NCBI GenBank assembly: GCA_000181795.3
Contig: CM012954.1
Span: 15,211,530-15,275,529, forward strand
DNA from: Trichinella spiralis
Lineage: Eukaryota; Nematoda; Enoplea; Trichinellida; Trichinellidae
Direction: 5' to 3'
DNA length: 64,000 bases
Shown here: positions 1 through 12,038 of the stretch, piece after piece
How positions within the stretch are numbered: the first letter of the stretch is position 1
Layout: every line of letters begins with the position of its first letter
Position numbers and translations under genes: made by a program
The notes under the pieces: generated by a model
What the model was told of the DNA's origin: nothing
Database searches by the model: none
What the model saw: only the letters and a program-made list of their open reading frames with translations

Positions 1-603
1 AAAAATTTTATTTGAAAATGACTATTAATAATGATTGTAAATATTTTTCAGTTTTCAAAGAACAATATTTTCTGTAGATGATGGTCATCAGAATTTTATT
101 ATTACGAGCTAATAATAAATACAATTTACCAACTGTATCTACTGTAGGTAACTTAAATTCAGGTTTAAATTTAAAAATTTTTAAATATTTGCAAACAAGT
201 ACAATGAAATTATTGAAAAAAAAGTTGAAAAAACAATTATTGAATGCATTGATTGTTATATTTTCAGAATGTCTTTTTATTTTTGAATTTTAGCTTCGAA
301 AATTTTATTTCAAATTTTCATTAAATATTTGAAAAACATGTAGTGAAAGTAAATCAAATTATCTTGATATTATACATAAATGTTAATAAATGAATAAAAA
401 TGAACAATTATAATGTAAATTTATAGTAAAAATCATCATTTCTGAAAAAAATTTATATAACCTTGTGAAGCCAATAACTACAGTAGTTGACAGTACATTT
501 ATTACCACGTAGCTACAGTTGTAATAAATTTGTTCGCCATATAGGGTCTTTAAAAAATTTTTTATGTTTTTTTGTTACTGCTCTGTAAATCTTTTAATAT
601 TCC
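1..603. other. AT-rich upstream region
   Basis: Very AT-rich sequence before the EDEM1-like gene, presumably holding its promoter and 5' UTR. I see no coding exon with usable splice sites. The 71-codon open frame at 78-293 has no protein-like composition and is probably chance. Confidence 0.5.
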
Positions 604-2981
604 ATGTTTTTTATTTTAATTTTTGTCACATGCTTATTGGGAACTGTAAGTACAAATCGTCTGTTCCTTGGTACTTTTGATCCGTGGGAAAAGTGGTATG
701 GTTCTTTCTCAGAAAGTGAACGAATTAAGATGGTTGACATGATTAGACAAATGTTTGGTTTTGCTTATGATAATTACATGCGCTGGGCAATGCCTTTCGA
801 TGAACTTGATCCTTTGAATTGCCGGGGTAGAGGTCCTGACTATGCGGATCGGAAAAATATCAATATCAATGATGTTCTCGGCGATTATTCTTTGACATTA
901 GTTGATTCGTTGACCACATTAGCGGTAATGGGGAACGTTACAGAATTTCGAAGAGCTGTCGGTCTTGTTCTTGAGCACGTCAGTTTTAATAAAGACAACA
1001 CTGTTCAAGTATTCGAAGCTAATATAAGGTAAGTGACTTTCTTTTGTGAAAAAAGCGCTTCAATGGGCTCAGTAAATTGTCTGTATTGTCGAATTTAATT
1101 TATATACTCAAGGTTTCTTGTAAATTAACATTGGGCTAGTTTATACGTTTTCAGAGTAATCGGTGCTTTGCTTAGTGCTCATTTAATAATTGTCGACAAA
1201 AATGCTCTGCTTGGAGATTTCCGCATTGCTGGCTACAATGACGAATTGCTTAGTCTTGCTCATGATTTAGCTAATCGTCTAATGTCCGCATTTGAAGAGA
1301 CCAATACCGGTATCCCGCATCCAAGGGTGATAATTTGAAATGATCATTTCGAATTTGCCCAAACGTTTTTTGTTCCAGGTCAACTTGATGCATGGTATAC
1401 CTTTTGATACGGTAAATGAGACTTGTGTAGCCGGTGCTGGAACGTTGTTGGTCGAGTTTGGGGTTTTGTCGAGGTTGTTGAATGATCCTACTTTTGAAAA
1501 TGCCGCTCGACGAGTTAACGAAGTACTTTGGAAATCTCGCAATTGTAGAACTGGCCTTCTTGGCAATGTCATTGACATTCAAACAGGTGAATGGGTTGTT
1601 ACAACTAGTGGTCTGGGAGCCGGCATGGATTCATTTTATGAATATTTATTAAAGGTATGCAATTCAAATTTTCAATGTAATATTTCATGGTTATTTTTTT
1701 TGGATAATAATATGAACATTGATTTTCAGGGTTATCTTTTATTTGGACAGGAAAGTGATTTTGAAATGTTTACCATTTTCTATTCGACAATTAAGCAGCA
1801 TATGCGCAAAGGGTATGAAAATTGTAATTTATATTTAATTGTTCATTTATCTTTATCGATTATTATTTTATGAAAAGAAAAAGTCTTCAGTTGAATTTTA
1901 GGCGTAAATATTGCAATTATGGTTCAGAGAACCACCCGCTTTACGTGAACGTATTTATGAACGATGGCAGTGTAAGCTATCGTTGGATAGATTCTTTGCA
2001 AGCTTCTTTTCCTGCTGTTCAGGTTTTGATTTATTGTATTTTTTTAAAATTTTAAACTGAATTTAAATTTAAAAACAAAAAAAGCTATCAATTTAGGTTT
2101 TGTACGGGGATTTGGAAGAAGCTATTTGCATGCACGCTTTGTATTACACAATATGGCGGAAGTACAATGCTTTACCTGAACGTTTCAATTGGCATTACAA
2201 GTATTTGGCTGTTTTCAATAGTTGATAATTTCGAGAATTTTTTTAAATTTGTTTTTTGTTTTACAACAGAGTTGCTGAAATAGCATTTTATCCTCTTCGA
2301 CCTGAATTTATTGAATCGACGTATTTTTTGTATTTGGCTACAAAAAATCCATTCTATCTTCACGTTGGCAAAGAAGTTGCAGAAAGTTTGGAAAAGTATA
2401 CGAAAACGAAGTAATATTTTTGGCGAAATCCCGTTGAAGAGAAATTTCGTATTTGAAATTATCATCCTGTTCCTTGTATTCAGGTGTGGATATGCTACAA
2501 TTCATGATGTGGCCGACAAAAGTTTGGAAGATAGGATGGAAAGTTTTTTCCTAAGTGAAACGATCAAATATCTCTATTTGGTATGCTTCATTTGTTTAAC
2601 AGAATTGTAATTTTTATTTATTTATTTTTTGATTAGCTGTTTGACGTTGATAATCCTGTAAATCGCCGAGGGGATCAATTTTTATTCACTACCGAGGGTC
2701 ACTTGTTTCCATTGTCTGCGGAAATCCGCTTTTCGGACATTGAGGTACGTGTGCCGGAATCGTCGATTTACGGTCACTGTGTTGAAGGTGAACTGGCAGT
2801 ATGCCAGCGAGGGGATCTTTCCCCGGACGGTGTTGCCGACGGTGACCAAAGCTCGATGGACCCGTTTCGTCTGCTTTCTTGTCCGTCACGGGCCTTATTC
2901 CGACGCCACATCCTACCACTGCGCAGTGTCTACTTGCAATCTTTGCACGACAGTTTGGATGTGGAATATCCATTCTCTTGA
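604..2981 (+). CDS. EDEM1: EDEM1-like ER degradation-enhancing alpha-mannosidase-like protein (GH47)
   Basis: Family role: ER-lumen GH47 protein that recognises or trims mannose on misfolded glycoproteins and sends them to ER-associated degradation. Nine exons keep frame throughout: 604-1028, 1155-1326, 1379-1654, 1730-1812, 1902-2022, 2097-2200, 2270-2410, 2484-2580, 2637-2981; 587 aa. The start gives a hydrophobic leader ([13 protein letters not shown]). Landmarks in order are [33 protein letters not shown], the acidic VFEANIR near residue 138, [22 protein letters not shown], a WIDSLQA segment, [19 protein letters not shown] and TTEGH. The stretch [19 protein letters not shown] and the DNPVN segment favour EDEM1 over EDEM2 or EDEM3. 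No KDEL-like tail is present. Length is within the family range. The short final exon is less conserved, so the last residues are less certain. Confidence 0.95.
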
Positions 2982-3477
2982 CCGAGCTTGTCAGTTGTTG
3001 TGTCGTTGTTGGAAGAAAGAAGCTGCCAACAGATGCGGGTAAATGATCAGTTAGTGCTGGACGACTTTTTTTTCATATTATTGTCGGGATATTTTCTTTG
3101 TTTGTTTGTTTGTTGTTGTTTTTTGCTTTTTTCATTGTTTCCGTTGTTGCTTGTTGCGCTAGGTAATTTGCACTTGTGCTCGAAAGTGCCTTGTGTAATA
3201 TATAGTCTGATTGAGTAAAGGTATAAAATTTCAATATGGAAATTGTTCGACTTTGAAAAATCGAACAATTGAAGCACAGTGCTGGCCGACCGCCTCAGTC
3301 GCCTGTATTTGCATAAATGAGTGCTATTTGTTGGCGAATTGGTCGGCCGATGGGCAATTTGAACGGCCATTGAGGAACAATTCGTGGGCTAGGTTTTTCC
3401 CCTTGTTCAATTTCTCTTCTATTTTCTCTTTCTTCGCTCGCGAAAGCAGAGTGAGAAGCAAGCGGTGTTGTTGCTCA
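2982..3477. other. Intergenic spacer between EDEM1 and chitin synthase
   Basis: Only 496 bp lie between the EDEM1 stop and the proposed chitin synthase start. It is T-rich at 3065-3145, probably the EDEM1 3' UTR, then holds the chitin synthase 5' UTR or promoter. An open frame runs through 3211-3477 into the chitin synthase start, so a longer N-terminus cannot be excluded. Confidence 0.5.
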
Positions 3478-6400
3478 ATGGCGAACCATTCGACACTGAC
3501 CGACCACGGGCAGAACGGTTCCAAGCAGAAGAATGTCGAGGAAGTTTTCCATGAACATCCGCCCCCGGCCAACGCCCCCACCGACAGGGCTCACACGACC
3601 GGGCACTTTGCAGCGGTCGCTTTGGGTCGGTGCGCCAGCTTGCCGGATGTCGAGGAGAGGAAGCTGGGCGGTGGCAAGTGGCTGAAAAAATCCGCCTTTT
3701 CGTTGTCAACTTTGGAAGTGGGACGAGGGAAAACTCGGCACAGTCGTCATTACATCAAAGCTGATCAATATGATCACTGGAACAATCGTATTAGCATTAT
3801 ATCAGCGCGTAGTCAGTGAGTAGTAGTACAGCATGCTTGTGTTGTTCAAGATGGAAGTATAATTTCCTTTTTGCAATTTTAGAAGAGGACAAGAGTGGAA
3901 TGTATTCAGAGCAATTCCACGTGATCAGGATGTACACGAACCCCGGTGGATAATTATAGCTGCGCAAATTTTCAAAGTACATATACATAGAGATGCATAT
4001 TTAATGGAGAAAACAATAATTAATCAATCTCATGGTCAAAGAATTTACTATTTGAAAACTATTTTAGGTTATTGTGTATTTGGTTTTATTTTTATTGGTA
4101 CTCGGTACTGCCACTTTATCGAAGCTTATTCTACTGTTGTTCGTTTCACACTTACGTCGTGGTCTTCACTATATTCCGTGCAAGTTTTACGGTAAATTGT
4201 ATGAAATTAATCGAAATCCCGACCGAAATGAGCATATATTTTTGTTAAAAAAAGAGTTTTCCAAAATATTTCTAGATAGCAACATGTTCAATGCAAGACC
4301 AAGCGAAAAGTTGCCATTAACAGCAAACACTGCAACGTGGTGCTATTGGACCTTGTGGTTTGCAATGTGCACACCGGAACTGTTGACATTTTTTCGCTGT
4401 TTGCGTAATGTAATATTCAAGAAAACTGCCACACCCAGTTTTTCCGACTTTTTCGTCGCTTTTACTTTGGAAACCATACAGACGATTGGCATGTGCATGT
4501 TGGTGTTTTCAATATTGCCCGAGTTGGACTCTGTCCGCGGAGTGATGCTTTTATCCGCACTGGGTTTGGTGCCAAGTTTGTTGAACGTGTTGTTCAATTT
4601 GCAATTGTTCGTAGAAGAAGAGCCGACAGTGAAAGTCAGTAGTCGTCAGCTTGTTCACATTATTGCCGATGTAATTGCATTTCTTATGCAAACATCCGCA
4701 TTGTGGACTTGGGTATTGGTTGATCGTACATTGAAGGTTCAGTTATAAAAATATTAATATTGTAGAACGTGAAATATTTTGAAAATTAAAAAGCACAATT
4801 TTTATTCTAGGTTAGAAGTATGTTAGCATTTTCATTGTTTGCCACGTCGTTGCGATGGTGGGAAAATTATGTCGATCATTCTTCGCAAGGGTCGTTTGCA
4901 ATTTTGATCAAGCTCGGCAATTTGGCAAGGCGGCTCCAACGCAGCCGTTACAAAACCCACGTCTTGTTGTCAATATGGAGGTGTGCCCTGAGTCTGTTTT
5001 GCATGCTGATGCTCGGCGGCAGTGTGCACCGGCTGCGAGTACTTTTCGACTTTACAGATCCATTTCAACATTTGAACGGCAGTTCAACTGTCGGAGTTGG
5101 CTTTACCATTTGGAATTGGTCGTCATCGTTGTCAGCTTACGCCAGCACGTTCCGATCATTAGCGTTGGGCTTGATCTGCTCCAGTTGGGCTTGCTATCAA
5201 GCGGCCCGTTTCGCCTGCAAAGTCCACATGGGCAAATTTAGTTATTCCTTTCCCGTAGTGGTTACAGTACCCTTCACTGTGGCCATTTTGTTGAGCCTGG
5301 GTGAAGTTCGACGACTGCGGCCATGCTTTGCTGTCGGATGGCTAACCGACAAGCTGTATTGGAATTTGTCGTCTTATAGTCAAGTATGGCCGGATTTGTT
5401 GCGTGATCGTGCCGCATGGATGTGGATCTTTTGGTTCGTCAGTTATTTGTGGATTGTGGCGCATCTGTTTGCACAACAGACGTTACGTTTGAACAAAACT
5501 GATTCGTACGTTAAATTATTTTTTGCACTATTTTTCATTAGTATTATTTTTATTATTATTTTACAGTTTGTTCGTGATGCCAATGTATTTGGGATGCTTT
5601 ATTGATCAGTCGCTTTGTTTTAACCGAAGACGTCAACCACACGTGCGCATTCGAACAAAAGTAAGCAATGAAAATTTTTTTTTGATTTTAAAACGTACTA
5701 TATTATTTGTTTTTTGTTTTTGATCTACGTTTTTAAATGAAATCTGAAAAATTCAGTTAACGTCATTATATATGTATTTTTTTGCTTTACAATTGTTTCT
5801 GTATGTAGCAGGCTTTGTCTCTATTTTGTATTTTTTAACTTTCCATTAAGTAAGTTGTTCTCTTTTTGTAATTTATTGTTGAGCTTGTTCAGGATTTAGT
5901 TGACGATGTCAATGCAGATACGTGTTCCGTTGTATCCGATGATTCTGAATGGTCTATTGCAAACAGTGCGACGTCATTATGGACGATGGGAAACGTTAGC
6001 ACGGATAGGATAACGAAAATATACATCTGTGCGACAATGTGGCACGAAACGCCTAAAGAAATGACTCAAATGCTGCAGTCGATTTTTCGGTTTGCTTTCC
6101 TTTGAATATTGAAAAGAAAAGGGAAAAGGAACTAATAATTTTTACTTGCTGACATATTTTGAATGTTTCTAAATTTAAAAATATTAATGTAGGATGAAAG
6201 AAATGTAGGTATTGAAGGAATAATAGGAAATGAGTAATAGTGAGTTCTGTTTTAAAATGTCGGAAGCTTCTGTTTATAGCGGAATCTGAAGACCATCAAT
6301 TATGCATCGGTGTTGTAGAATGGACGAAGACCAGAGTGCCAGAAAAAATGCGCAGAAATATTTGAAAATTGTCGATCCAGATTATTATGAATTGGAATGT

Positions 6401-9400
6401 AATTTTAATTGTATAATAATTTTCATCAAAGGGCTTGATTGGGGGTTTTTCAGCGCACATATTTTTCGACGATGCATGGGTGGACGATGAAGTGTTGCAG
6501 TGTCGTGTACCGAATCGTTACGTTGTGCAATTGGTGAATGCCATCGGTGATGCTGCGAGGTCGGTTCTTGGTTCTTACTTTTTTTCATACAGGAGAAAAT
6601 TGGATATTATAAATTCGATTTCAGAGCAGTACACAAGACGAACATCAAATTAAAGCCACCGCTGAAAATTGACGTACCATACGGCGGTCGATTGGTCTGG
6701 AGTCTGCCTGGTGACAACAGACTTGTTGTACATTTGAAGGATCGTAACAAGATGCGACACAAGAAGCGTTGGAGTCAGGTAAGCTGTGCCTGGTGTTATT
6801 ATTAGGCTTTCACTTTCACGCGTCCAGGTGATGTATATGTATTATTTACTTGGCCATCGTATTATGGAACTGATTTCGGATACAAGACGCAAACAGCTGC
6901 TTGCTGACAATACTTTTCTGTTGACTATTGACGGCGATTCGAAATTTAACCCTGCTTCGGTGCAGAAGCTTGTCGACCTGATGAAGAAAAACACGCGGCT
7001 AGGTGCTGCCTGTGGTCGTATACATCCTCTTGGAAAAGGTAATTGAAATTGAGATAGAAGTAGAAATTTGGTTTTCAATTAGGCCGTATGGCAAAATAAC
7101 AGCCTTTTTAAAAGCAATATATATACTCAGTTTATGTTCTGTGTTCAGGAATTATGATTTGGTACCAGAAATTTGAATATGCTATTGCTCATTGGTTTCA
7201 AAAAGCAGCCGAACATGTTTTCGGTTGCGTACTCTGCGCACCTGGCTGTTTCAGTCTGTTTCGTGCATCAGCTCTGATGGACGACAATGTGTTGAACAAA
7301 TATACCAAATTGCCCGTTGAAGCGCATCAGTTTGTACAATACGATCAAGGTAATTCCCTGTAGCCCTCGTGTTACCGTCGACCCCTTACAGTACAGTTTG
7401 ATGTGCAGGGAAAAGGAGGGAGTACGGTAAGGGGATTTGGGACCAGAGTAGTTGTTGTATTGGATAGAATGAACTGAATGTGTAAATGAAGCATCGGACA
7501 TGGCGCGTTATTTCAGACAGTTTTTAGCAATTTAAGTTCCGCATTAATATTTTTTGTAATATGTTTATTTTAAAAGAAGCTAAAGTTGATAATTCAGTTC
7601 TTTGCATAATTATTTTTTATTTCGTTTTGCATTTGAAGGCGAAGATCGTTGGCTTTCAACGTTACTTTTGAAGCAAGGCTATCGCATCGAATATGCTGCC
7701 GCCGCGGATGCTGAGACATACGCGCCGGAAGGTTTCAGTGAATTTTTCAACCAGCGTCGTCGGTGGGTACCATCGTCGTTGGCAAACACGCTGGATTTGC
7801 TTTTCGATTACAAAAGAGCCGTCAGGAACAACGATTCCATATCTCGTCTTTACATCTTTTACCAGATGATTGTCATCTTCTTCTCTTTGCTTGGTCCGTC
7901 TATAATTTTTACAATGATGGTATTCGCTCAGGTCGCTTCGTTTCGTATGGACAGCTGGAATTTAATGTTGGCCAATTTGATTCCAGTAATTCTGTACTGT
8001 ATCATTTGTTTCGTGGCAAGCAGCAAATGGCAGGTAAGTATTGCAGTTGACATTTTACACCAATCACCACCACACGTGTAAAGAATAAATGATGTTTTTT
8101 TGTTATTAAAAAAACCAAACCAAAACAGCAAAAATGCTTTTCAGCTACTTGCAGCCAAAGTGCTCAGCGTGTTGTACGCGATGGTCATGTCTGCCGTTGT
8201 GGTCGGCACCGGCATTCAGTTGACCACCGAAGGTCCGTCGAGTCCGGTATCGATGTACGTGTTGATGTTGGCTGGCTTGTTTTGCATGGCTGCGTTCTTG
8301 CACCCGCGTGAGTTTAGCAACATCTTCTACGGTGCGGTATTTTTTCTAATGATCCCCACCACCTACGTCATCATGTCGTTGTACGCGTTGATCAATTTGA
8401 ACGTGATCAACTGGGGTACCAGAGAAGCAGCGGCTAATGCCGCCGGATTGGAAAATGAACCCCTCTATAAGAAGTGGTTCAGAAAGGTGAAGAAAGATAA
8501 GAAGTTTGAAAAAATGGACACTGGATTCTCGCCCGGCACCATCGCCACGCCCTCTTGGATCGGGAGACGGGGTCGGCTGAAGCGCGCAGACGAACGCTTC
8601 TTGATGCTGATGTCGCAGTTGGATCGCATCGAACGCAGGTTTCACAATGTCGACATGGTTGTTAGCTTGAGTGAAGTTTCGTTTTCTAATAATTGTTCAG
8701 TGTCGCAAAATGCCGATTCGAGGGAACGAATCTGCTTGCCGGCGGTGAATATACGGCCGGTGAAGCTTGCCCCTTTCCAACAAGCCCGGTCGACGGCCAC
8801 CGCAAGCCGACTACCTTCGACAACGCTGACCGGCGGTTGAGTGAAGAACCAAACGTCGAGCTGGCGCGGTTTGAAGGTTCGGCTCCAGTACGCGGCGGTG
8901 CAGCGGCGACCAGCAGCAACGAGGTTCTCTGCTTCGGCAGCGATATGAGCCAGTGCAGCAGCAGTGTGGACAGTCTGACGGACGCGGGCAATTGGTCGAG
9001 ACGCCACGGTCGAAGTGAGTTTTATGCCGACCACTGGATGAATTTCGCGAAATAAAAAACATCTAGGCTGGCGCTTTCAGCCATGCATTCAGAGGATGCG
9101 CCGCCGTGGATGCTGCTCGACTACCTCGGCGATGGTCCCAACCAGACGACGGACGAAACTGAGAAGCGCTTTTGGATTTCTTTCATCACCGAATACATGA
9201 AGGTAGGCTTCACAAATGTGCTCACACTGATTTTAAGAAATCATCCATTTACACACTCATACAATTGCGATCGAGATATTCTTTTATTGTTGTTCGGTTC
9301 ATTTTATTAGCCTGTAATTCGTACTGCAGCCGAAGAGAAGCTGGTGGTATCGATGTTGAAAGATTTGAGGAACAGCGTCGCTTTGGCATTGCTGCTTGTC

Positions 9401-10621
9401 AACGGTTTGGTAGTTGTGACGATTTACTTGCTTCAAATCAACAAAGATTTGTTGTCAATCCGGTGGAATCCCACAGGTTAGCTAACGAGCCGCACAGTTC
9501 GTGCACGTACGTATGTGAGTGACTGGGAAATGTTTTGTTGTGTTTGTCTGTCTGTTTTAAGCGAACTACACGATCATCAAGTGGGAACCGTCGATAATGA
9601 AGTATATCACCGTGCAGGAACCGTTGAAGATCGAGCCGATCGGTTTCACGATTATTTTGTTCCTATCATTTATTTTGCTTGTCCAACTGACCGGCCTGCT
9701 GCTGCACCGATGGCAGACAATGCAGCACATTTTGGCCAGCACCGCGTTAAGCTGTTTCGACAAACGTCCTAAGCAGTCTGTGGAAAATAGTCAACTGCCC
9801 GGTGAAGACGCCATTGAAATAGGTAACACGAATCTATATACACCTTGTACCTTTCAGACTCGCTCCTTTCACACAAATGGCTTGTTCACTTGTGTGTGCA
9901 CATACATGTTGGGTGTCACTGTGAAACATCGGTTAATGCTGTTCTAGCGAGGAAAATGCAACGCCTTGACGACGGATATGCAGGACAACAGATGCGTAAA
10001 TGTGGACGTCGACGAGTGGTCATCGCGTTGGACAAAGCACGCAGAGTTCGAAAGACGCCAAATCGGTTGAATACGGCTTTCAAGAAGAAGCTTTTCAACT
10101 TCAACCCCGAAGAACATCGCCGTCGACTGGGAGGTTGGAATTTTTCATTTTTTCTCCCCTATTTACTACTTATTTTAAATTTTATTATTATTGGTTTTCA
10201 ATTTCATTTTATTCTTCAAATATTTAACGCTTGTTGTGTAGGACGTGGCAGAAGATTGCAGATGAGCTCTGGAATAATTCAACGAATTGCCGCTGGCAGA
10301 ATTGAACGTTTCAAGCGTCAAGCAGATCTGCTGCAAACACGCCAACCGGAAGATACCAGGTCCCGTGTGGACGACCACTGTGTGTAAGCTCACGGTTGCA
10401 GTTTTCACCCCAATAATTTAGCCTTAGATTAGTTTGGCTGCTTTAGAACAGAAGAGCAAACTGTAATGGACTTGGAGAACGAAAATCCGGAAGTGGCATT
10501 CACGGCTAGGCGACGACCACCTTTCACTTCATCACCGTTGTCGTTTATTGAAGAGTTTGAGCGAATTTTGGACTCCTCGCCCAAGTGCAACGAAAATTAT
10601 CATCACTCGGACTGGCCTTGA
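3478..10621 (+). CDS. chs: Chitin synthase (GT2, multi-pass membrane)
   Basis: Polymerises UDP-GlcNAc into chitin across the plasma membrane (eggshell, pharynx or cuticle in nematodes). Twenty exons give 1697 aa with closed phases: 3478-3815, 3883-3976, 4068-4736, 4811-5505, 5567-5660, 5893-6089, 6319-6398, 6454-6559, 6625-6778, 6828-7038, 7149-7349, 7639-8033, 8145-8638, 8701-9014, 9081-9202, 9311-9476, 9562-9822, 9948-10133, 10242-10383, 10447-10621. An N-terminal membrane cluster is followed by the catalytic core: CATMWHE (~675), DGDS (~845), CGRIHP, GEDRW (~947) and QRRRW (~987). A C-terminal membrane cluster contains NWGTRE (~1168), followed by a charged tail. The start [11 protein letters not shown] is the first clear Met before conserved sequence. 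AATAAA lies at 10904-10909. Animal-type enzyme; I do not assign chs-1 versus chs-2. Confidence 0.96.
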
Positions 10622-12038
10622 AGCATCAAGAACTTCACACTTGCTGATCGTTCCTACTGTAATCAGTCTCAGTGCTGCGGTGTTCATGATTCATCTGTAG
10701 TTATATATATATAATCGTCGAAACCGACAGCGATTGTGCGATGTGATTCAATTGCCTTCCACTTCACTTCACTTATAGGTGGCATCTTGTTCAACTGTCA
10801 AAACTTATCAAAAGCATTTCAATTATGAGGTAGCATTTTAGTAGCATTGATGAAGAGGTAATCTTCTGTTCATTGAAATGTATTTTATTGAAGTATTCAA
10901 TTAAATAAACTTGCAGTTTTCTCAACTCTGCTCTTGGATAGGGAATGCTAATAACCAAAAAAAGGAAGCAGAAACTAGCTTTCCCTTAGCTTCATTTCCT
11001 CATTTTTAATACCACTGATGAATTGTAGCAGTAACGCAGCTTCCGCGATGGAAAACTGTGGAAAGAAGGAGTAAAAGTCGGGCAGCGGGAATAGGGCACA
11101 CAAACCCTAAAAGTGCTCAATCCCTATTTATAGACTCTACTGTGAATGTTTACTGTAGATTTTCAGGTTCAGTGTATGGTTGTTTCCGCCTATGAGGTTC
11201 CACATCATAACAATATTAAAAACCAGTTTCCAGGAAGAAAGGTAATTTATAGTTGTAATTTACACTGATGAAGGTATGTCGAACCAGGTTCTTGTTTCCC
11301 TAGTTGTGAAATGAAGTCATGAATGCAAAATTCAGCTTTCAGAAGGAATAGATCAATGTTGAGCTTCCACATTGCTCCGTTTAATGGCACAAGTCGATAT
11401 TTTCAAAAAATTAATCTATAACACTTTTAAATGTCAATTATACGGTTAATTTACTTTCCGTAATGTAAGCATTACAATTCATACGGTAAAGTTCAAAAAT
11501 CCATAATTTCCTGAATTAATATGCTTGTTACAAGCTTACTTTGATGTGTTGATATGAGATGATTGTTTCTTTTCTTCCAATAATTTAGGCCGATAAATTA
11601 AATGATGCTGCATCTAATCTGATGAGCCAATCCCGGCTCGTGTGAGCCAAAAGAAGCAACTCTGGACGATTGGTAAAATATGTGACGTTAAACACGTGAT
11701 GCGTGAGCTAAACGAAGCAACGTCAGTCAAAGAATAAACAATGAAAACAACACGCGAGCGCGTTATAAAAGCGAGCGAAGTGAGACACGGATGGTGCGTT
11801 GTTGAATTCGTTGGTTTGGCATTACGCTGAATGTGACAGTTGCTTGTTGCGGTGTTTGTTTGCAAATTGTTTCTCAACAATTTTTTGAAATAAAATATAA
11901 AAGCCGCTTGTGGATTTTCGTCACTGCTGAGCGGTCGAGCTATACTTGTTGCTATTTTTAAAATACAGTTACCTCTCCTGAGAATCAGAATACGGTCTGC
12001 TCTCAACTTTATCTTTGGGTGACAATAGTTTGTACTCA
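10622..12038. other. Intergenic region with chitin synthase 3' UTR
   Basis: Holds the chitin synthase 3' UTR, with a polyadenylation signal AATAAA at 10904-10909, then about 1.1 kb without a supported gene. A 141-codon open frame on the - strand (11614-12039) overlaps the TATA-like element and first exon of the next + gene and has no recognisable features, so I did not call it. Confidence 0.5.
11764..11771 (+). promoter_or_regulatory. TATA-box-like element
   Basis: TATAAAAG in a locally GC-rich context (gcgcgttataaaagcgagcg), about 270 bp upstream of the first ATG of the acidic-protein gene starting at 12039. It is the best core-promoter match I noticed in the intergenic DNA. Its use as a promoter is inference. 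Confidence 0.35.

Noticed and set aside
2689-2973. 94-codon - strand ORF opposite the last EDEM1 exon
   Set aside because: Antisense shadow of a GC-richer coding exon.
3211-3477. Open frame continuing upstream of the proposed chitin synthase start
   Set aside because: The residues are Cys- and Phe-rich without resemblance to chitin synthase N-termini, and a good Met follows at 3478. Treated as 5' UTR.
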